53,810 bases of DNA from an uncultured Eubacteriales bacterium (GTDB lineage: Bacteria > Bacillota > Clostridia > Lachnospirales > Lachnospiraceae): contig ONPU01000011.1 in assembly GCA_900319795.1 (NCBI GenBank), forward strand, positions 1 to 53,810, written 5' to 3'. Positions 51,248 through 53,810 of the stretch are shown here, piece after piece. A program made the position numbers and the translations under genes. Within the stretch, counting starts at the first letter, position 1. Every line of letters starts with the position of its first letter. The notes under the pieces were generated by a model. The model was not told the DNA's origin. It worked only from the letters and a program-made list of their open reading frames with translations, and did not search any database.

Positions 51248-52030
51248 TTATCCCAGTGCTACGTCCAGAACCATCATCAAAACAAATCCCAGCGAAAACG
51301 CGATTGTCCCCCAATTGGAGTGCTTTCCCTCCGACATCTCCGGGATCAGTTCCTCGACAACCACGTACATCATTGCTCCGGCTGCGAATGCCAGCATATA
51401 GGGCATGACCGGGACTACCGCACCGGCTGCCAGCATCGTGATGACGGCGGCAATAGGCTCCACCACACCGGACAGAACACCGTAGAGGAACGTCATACCC
51501 TTGCTCATACCTTCGGCTCTGAGAGGCATGGAGACAATCGCGCCTTCCGGGAAGTTCTGAAGCGCGATACCCAGAGCGAGCGCCAATGCTCCTGCGCCGG
51601 TAACGCCCACATTTCCGGAGCGGAAACCGGCGTATACGACACCGACCGCCATTCCCTCGGGAATGTTGTGCAGAGTCACCGCGAGAATCAGCTTGGTTGT
51701 ACGCTTCAAGCCGGATTTGGGGCCTTCATCCTGATGATCCAGATGCATATGCGGCGTGACGATGTCGAGAAACAGTAAGAAGCCAACACCGATCAGAAAC
51801 CCGACAGCAGCCGGTACAAAAGACAGTTTTCCCATGTTCTCACTGCTCTCCAGCGCGGGCTGCAGCAGGCTCCAGAAGGAAGCGGCCACCATGACACCTG
51901 CCGCAAAACCGGTAAGAATCTTCTGAAGATTCTCCGATATTTCTTTTTTCAGAATAAAGACCATTGCAGCGCCAAGACTTGTCCCGAAAAATGGAATCAG
52001 GATTCCCATAATTGTTTCCGAATTAGTCAT
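51248..52030 (-). CDS. ZIP family metal transporter
   Basis: 260 residues, eight transmembrane helices. Loop between TM3 and TM4 with THMHLDHQDEG (His-rich); TM4 LILAVTLHNIPEGMAVGV and TM5 ALGIALQNFPEGAIVSMPL hold the HNxPEG and QNxPEG metal motifs. Probably takes up zinc or another divalent ion (ZupT-like). GGGAGG precedes the ATG. It starts 13 bases after the NhaC-type stop, so both are in one operon; the CobW gene is next downstream after a gap of about 120 bases. Confidence 0.93.
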   Translation of the reverse strand: MTNSETIMGILIPFFGTSLGAAMVFILKKEISENLQKILTGFAAGVMVAASFWSLLQPALESSENMGKLSFVPAAVGFLIGVGFLLFLDIVTPHMHLDHQDEGPKSGLKRTTKLILAVTLHNIPEGMAVGVVYAGFRSGNVGVTGAGALALALGIALQNFPEGAIVSMPLRAEGMSKGMTFLYGVLSGVVEPIAAVITMLAAGAVVPVMPYMLAFAAGAMMYVVVEELIPEMSEGKHSNWGTIAFSLGFVLMMVLDVALG

Positions 52031-52043
52031 TGACAGTCCTCCC

Positions 52044-53534
52044 TTACCTGGCTTTATTCAGGATCAGCAAAGCAGCGATCAGCAGAACTGCGCAGACAAC
52101 CAGCGCAATCCACGGTGTCAGGGTAAACCCGGAGATCAGATAGCCAATCGCACATACAGCCGCCACCAAAGTGGCGTAAGGCAGCTGTGTCTCCACATGC
52201 CGGATATGCTGACAGGAAGCGCCGGTAGATGCCAGAATCGTCGTGTCAGAAATCGGTGAGCAATGGTCCCCGTACACAGACCCTGCCAGGGTTGCCCCAA
52301 GGGTGGGCACCAACAGTCCGCCGGCGCCGTCAGTTGCACAGATCATCGTGACGATGGGAATCAGCATGCCGAATGTGCCCCAGGATGTGCCCATAGAAAA
52401 ACTCATGGCAGCCGCCACAACAAAGATCAGGAACGGCAGGAACCCCAGAGGCAGATTGGCTGTGCTGACGAAGCCGGAAATGAATTGTCCCGTACCGATC
52501 AGCTGACGGCACACGCCGCCGAGGCTCCAGGACAGAATCAGAATCAGCATCGGAGGCACGATATTGGAAATGCCGCCGACAATATTGTCCATGAACTCTT
52601 TTGGTGTCATCAGCCTGCGCGGAATGTACAGCAGAAAAGCGCATACAAGCCCTGCGAAAGCCCCTAATGTAAGGCCTGCCGTGGGATTATATCCAATAGC
52701 CTCAGAAAAGGGAGTGCCACTGAAAAAGCCGCCCACATAGGCCATCCCCATGATCGCGCATACGATCAGGACTGCGATCGGCAGCACCAGATCAATGACA
52801 CTGCCTTTCGTGTTTTCCTCATTTTTGGCTTCACCATTTTCTTCAGATGTGTTTTGCTGAGCCGCTTCCGACTCCGCGCGCTTCATTGGTCCAAAATCCT
52901 TTCCGGTCCAGCAGATAAAGAGCACCATCAAGATCGTCAGAATGGCATAAAGATTATAAGGAATCGTGGAAAGGAAAACATTGAATCCGTTTGTCTCACT
53001 GACTTCACTGGCCACTGCCACTGCCCAGCTGGACACAGGAGCAATGATGCACACCGGGGCTGCGGTGGCGTCAATCACGTAAGCCAGCTTTTCGCGGGAG
53101 ATGCCAAGTCTGTCGGTAATCGGGCGCATAACCGTACCGACCGTCAGGCAGTTGAATCCGTCATCAATAAAGATCAGAACGCCCAGAAGAGATGTAGCAA
53201 AACTGGCAGACCGCTTGGTATTGAGCCGTTTTCCCGCCCATCGTCCATAAGCCTCGCTGCCGCCTGACTTGGAGACCAGGCTTACTACTGCCCACAGCAG
53301 TGCCAGGAAGATGATCATGTAGGCATTGTCGGCAATCTTTGAATACATCATGTCAAATGTCGTCGCCACTGCCGATATAATGGTTCCGCCTCCCACAAAG
53401 CTGTAAATCAGCATTCCGGAGAACAGTCCTATAAACAAAGAAGAATAAACCTCTTTCGTAAGCAGTGCCAATACAATCGCAATAATAGGCGGCACAATGG
53501 ACAGCCACCCCGTCTCGATCATTGTAAATTCCAT
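52044..53534 (-). CDS. NhaC family sodium:proton antiporter
   Basis: 496 residues, about eleven to twelve transmembrane helices. LGVLIFIDDGFNCLTVGTVMRP and APVCIIAPVSSWAVAV, with later FSMGTSWGTFGMLIPI and GDHCSPISDTTILASTGA, are typical of the NhaC/YvgP superfamily. The soluble loop (about 225-255) is acidic and basic mixed. Exchanges sodium for protons or an organic substrate. CGGAGGAA precedes the ATG at 53534; promoter at 53579-53607. First gene of a two-gene operon with ZIP. Confidence 0.92.
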   Translation of the reverse strand: MEFTMIETGWLSIVPPIIAIVLALLTKEVYSSLFIGLFSGMLIYSFVGGGTIISAVATTFDMMYSKIADNAYMIIFLALLWAVVSLVSKSGGSEAYGRWAGKRLNTKRSASFATSLLGVLIFIDDGFNCLTVGTVMRPITDRLGISREKLAYVIDATAAPVCIIAPVSSWAVAVASEVSETNGFNVFLSTIPYNLYAILTILMVLFICWTGKDFGPMKRAESEAAQQNTSEENGEAKNEENTKGSVIDLVLPIAVLIVCAIMGMAYVGGFFSGTPFSEAIGYNPTAGLTLGAFAGLVCAFLLYIPRRLMTPKEFMDNIVGGISNIVPPMLILILSWSLGGVCRQLIGTGQFISGFVSTANLPLGFLPFLIFVVAAAMSFSMGTSWGTFGMLIPIVTMICATDGAGGLLVPTLGATLAGSVYGDHCSPISDTTILASTGASCQHIRHVETQLPYATLVAAVCAIGYLISGFTLTPWIALVVCAVLLIAALLILNKAR

Positions 53535-53578
53535 AGATTCCTCCGATCTATTCCATTTTTCACACTTGTCATATACGA

Positions 53579-53607
53579 ATTATACAGCAAGGCAGTCAAT
53601 CAGTAAA
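53579..53607 (-). promoter_or_regulatory. Promoter of the NhaC/ZIP operon
   Basis: The minus strand reads TTTACT, 17 bases, TATAAT. The start would be near 53572, about 38 bases before the ATG. Confidence 0.5.
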
Positions 53608-53810
53608 ACATATATGATCGCATCCTTGACACGCCGTTAGTTCTCATGATAGACCAGTATCATCACATTAATCAACTTGCACTAAAGAGGAGACAAGTTT
53701 GAAAAAAGAGACAGGCGGTTAGATATCGTAAAGAGGGCATAGCAAACAAACCCTCAAGGGGTCTTTGAAAAGTAAATATAGACACGACCTAATCAGGAAG
53801 CAGTGACGGG
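53608..53810. other. Non-coding window end, no gene recognised
   Basis: About 200 bases without an ORF of reasonable size. An AGGAG at about 53690 precedes a tiny TTG-started frame of seven codons, unlikely to be real. The last 80 bases (TTTGAAAAGTAAATATAGAC and neighbours) look AT-rich and unlike the surrounding coding DNA; they could be the edge of another element, but there is too little sequence to decide. Confidence 0.4.

Overview
The window reads as chromosome from a strictly anaerobic, monoderm member of the Bacillota. A Lachnospiraceae-like Clostridia is the best guess. The reasons are AAAGGAG-type ribosome binding sites, pyruvate:ferredoxin oxidoreductase, an oxygen-sensitive class III ribonucleotide reductase, a 2-hydroxyacyl-CoA-dehydratase-type activase/reductase pair, lipoproteins and an L,D-transpeptidase without outer-membrane genes, and many acidic envelope proteins. 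No prophage, CRISPR array or rRNA was seen. Most genes lie on the minus strand in short operons with clear Rho-independent terminators.

Layout. 1-4 kb: an envelope module like Bacillus ydjG-ydjH-ydjI (zinc-ribbon membrane protein, TPM protein, SPFH protein), but without pspA. 4-9 kb: an M16C peptidase and a split DUF6077-type membrane gene pair. 9-15.7 kb: an acyltransferase, PFOR, and a second, paralogous DUF6077-type pair behind an ABC-F ATPase. 17.4-23 kb: a 45-residue membrane protein, a tail-anchored unknown coupled to an M18 aminopeptidase, a paraslipin-like SPFH protein, an L,D-transpeptidase, and tRNA-Pro(GGG). 23-29 kb: a four-gene MacAB-like efflux operon with two adaptor proteins. 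29-35 kb: DegV, an orphan HicB, a CYTH protein, a BIG2 surface protein, a VanZ-like protein, two tiny ORFs and a sodium:alanine symporter.

35-41 kb (plus strand): TPR protein, DUF4037 protein, anaerobic RNR activase, NrdD carrying a fused C-terminal redoxin, and a thioredoxin-reductase-like flavoprotein. Together these look like a self-contained electron path into deoxynucleotide synthesis. 47-41 kb (minus strand): a ModE-type regulator, activase, double-cubane-type reductase, two DUF3343 proteins, a cysteine-desulfurase-like enzyme, YedF and a nucleoside phosphorylase, which suggests selenium or sulfur handling tied to an ATP-driven low-potential reductase. 47-53.8 kb: YunG-like protein, GH13 enzyme, rRNA/tRNA methyltransferase, CobW GTPase, ZIP transporter and NhaC antiporter.

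The most unusual signals are the NrdD-redoxin fusion beside a reductase lacking the NADPH motif; the ModE/selenium-type operon with an operator straddling its own -10; a 49-bp palindromic repeat carrying an extended -10 element at two distant loci; and the duplicated split DUF6077 modules, one of which shares an apparently leaderless divergent promoter region. All functional calls come from reading the sequence and recalled family knowledge; no search was run.
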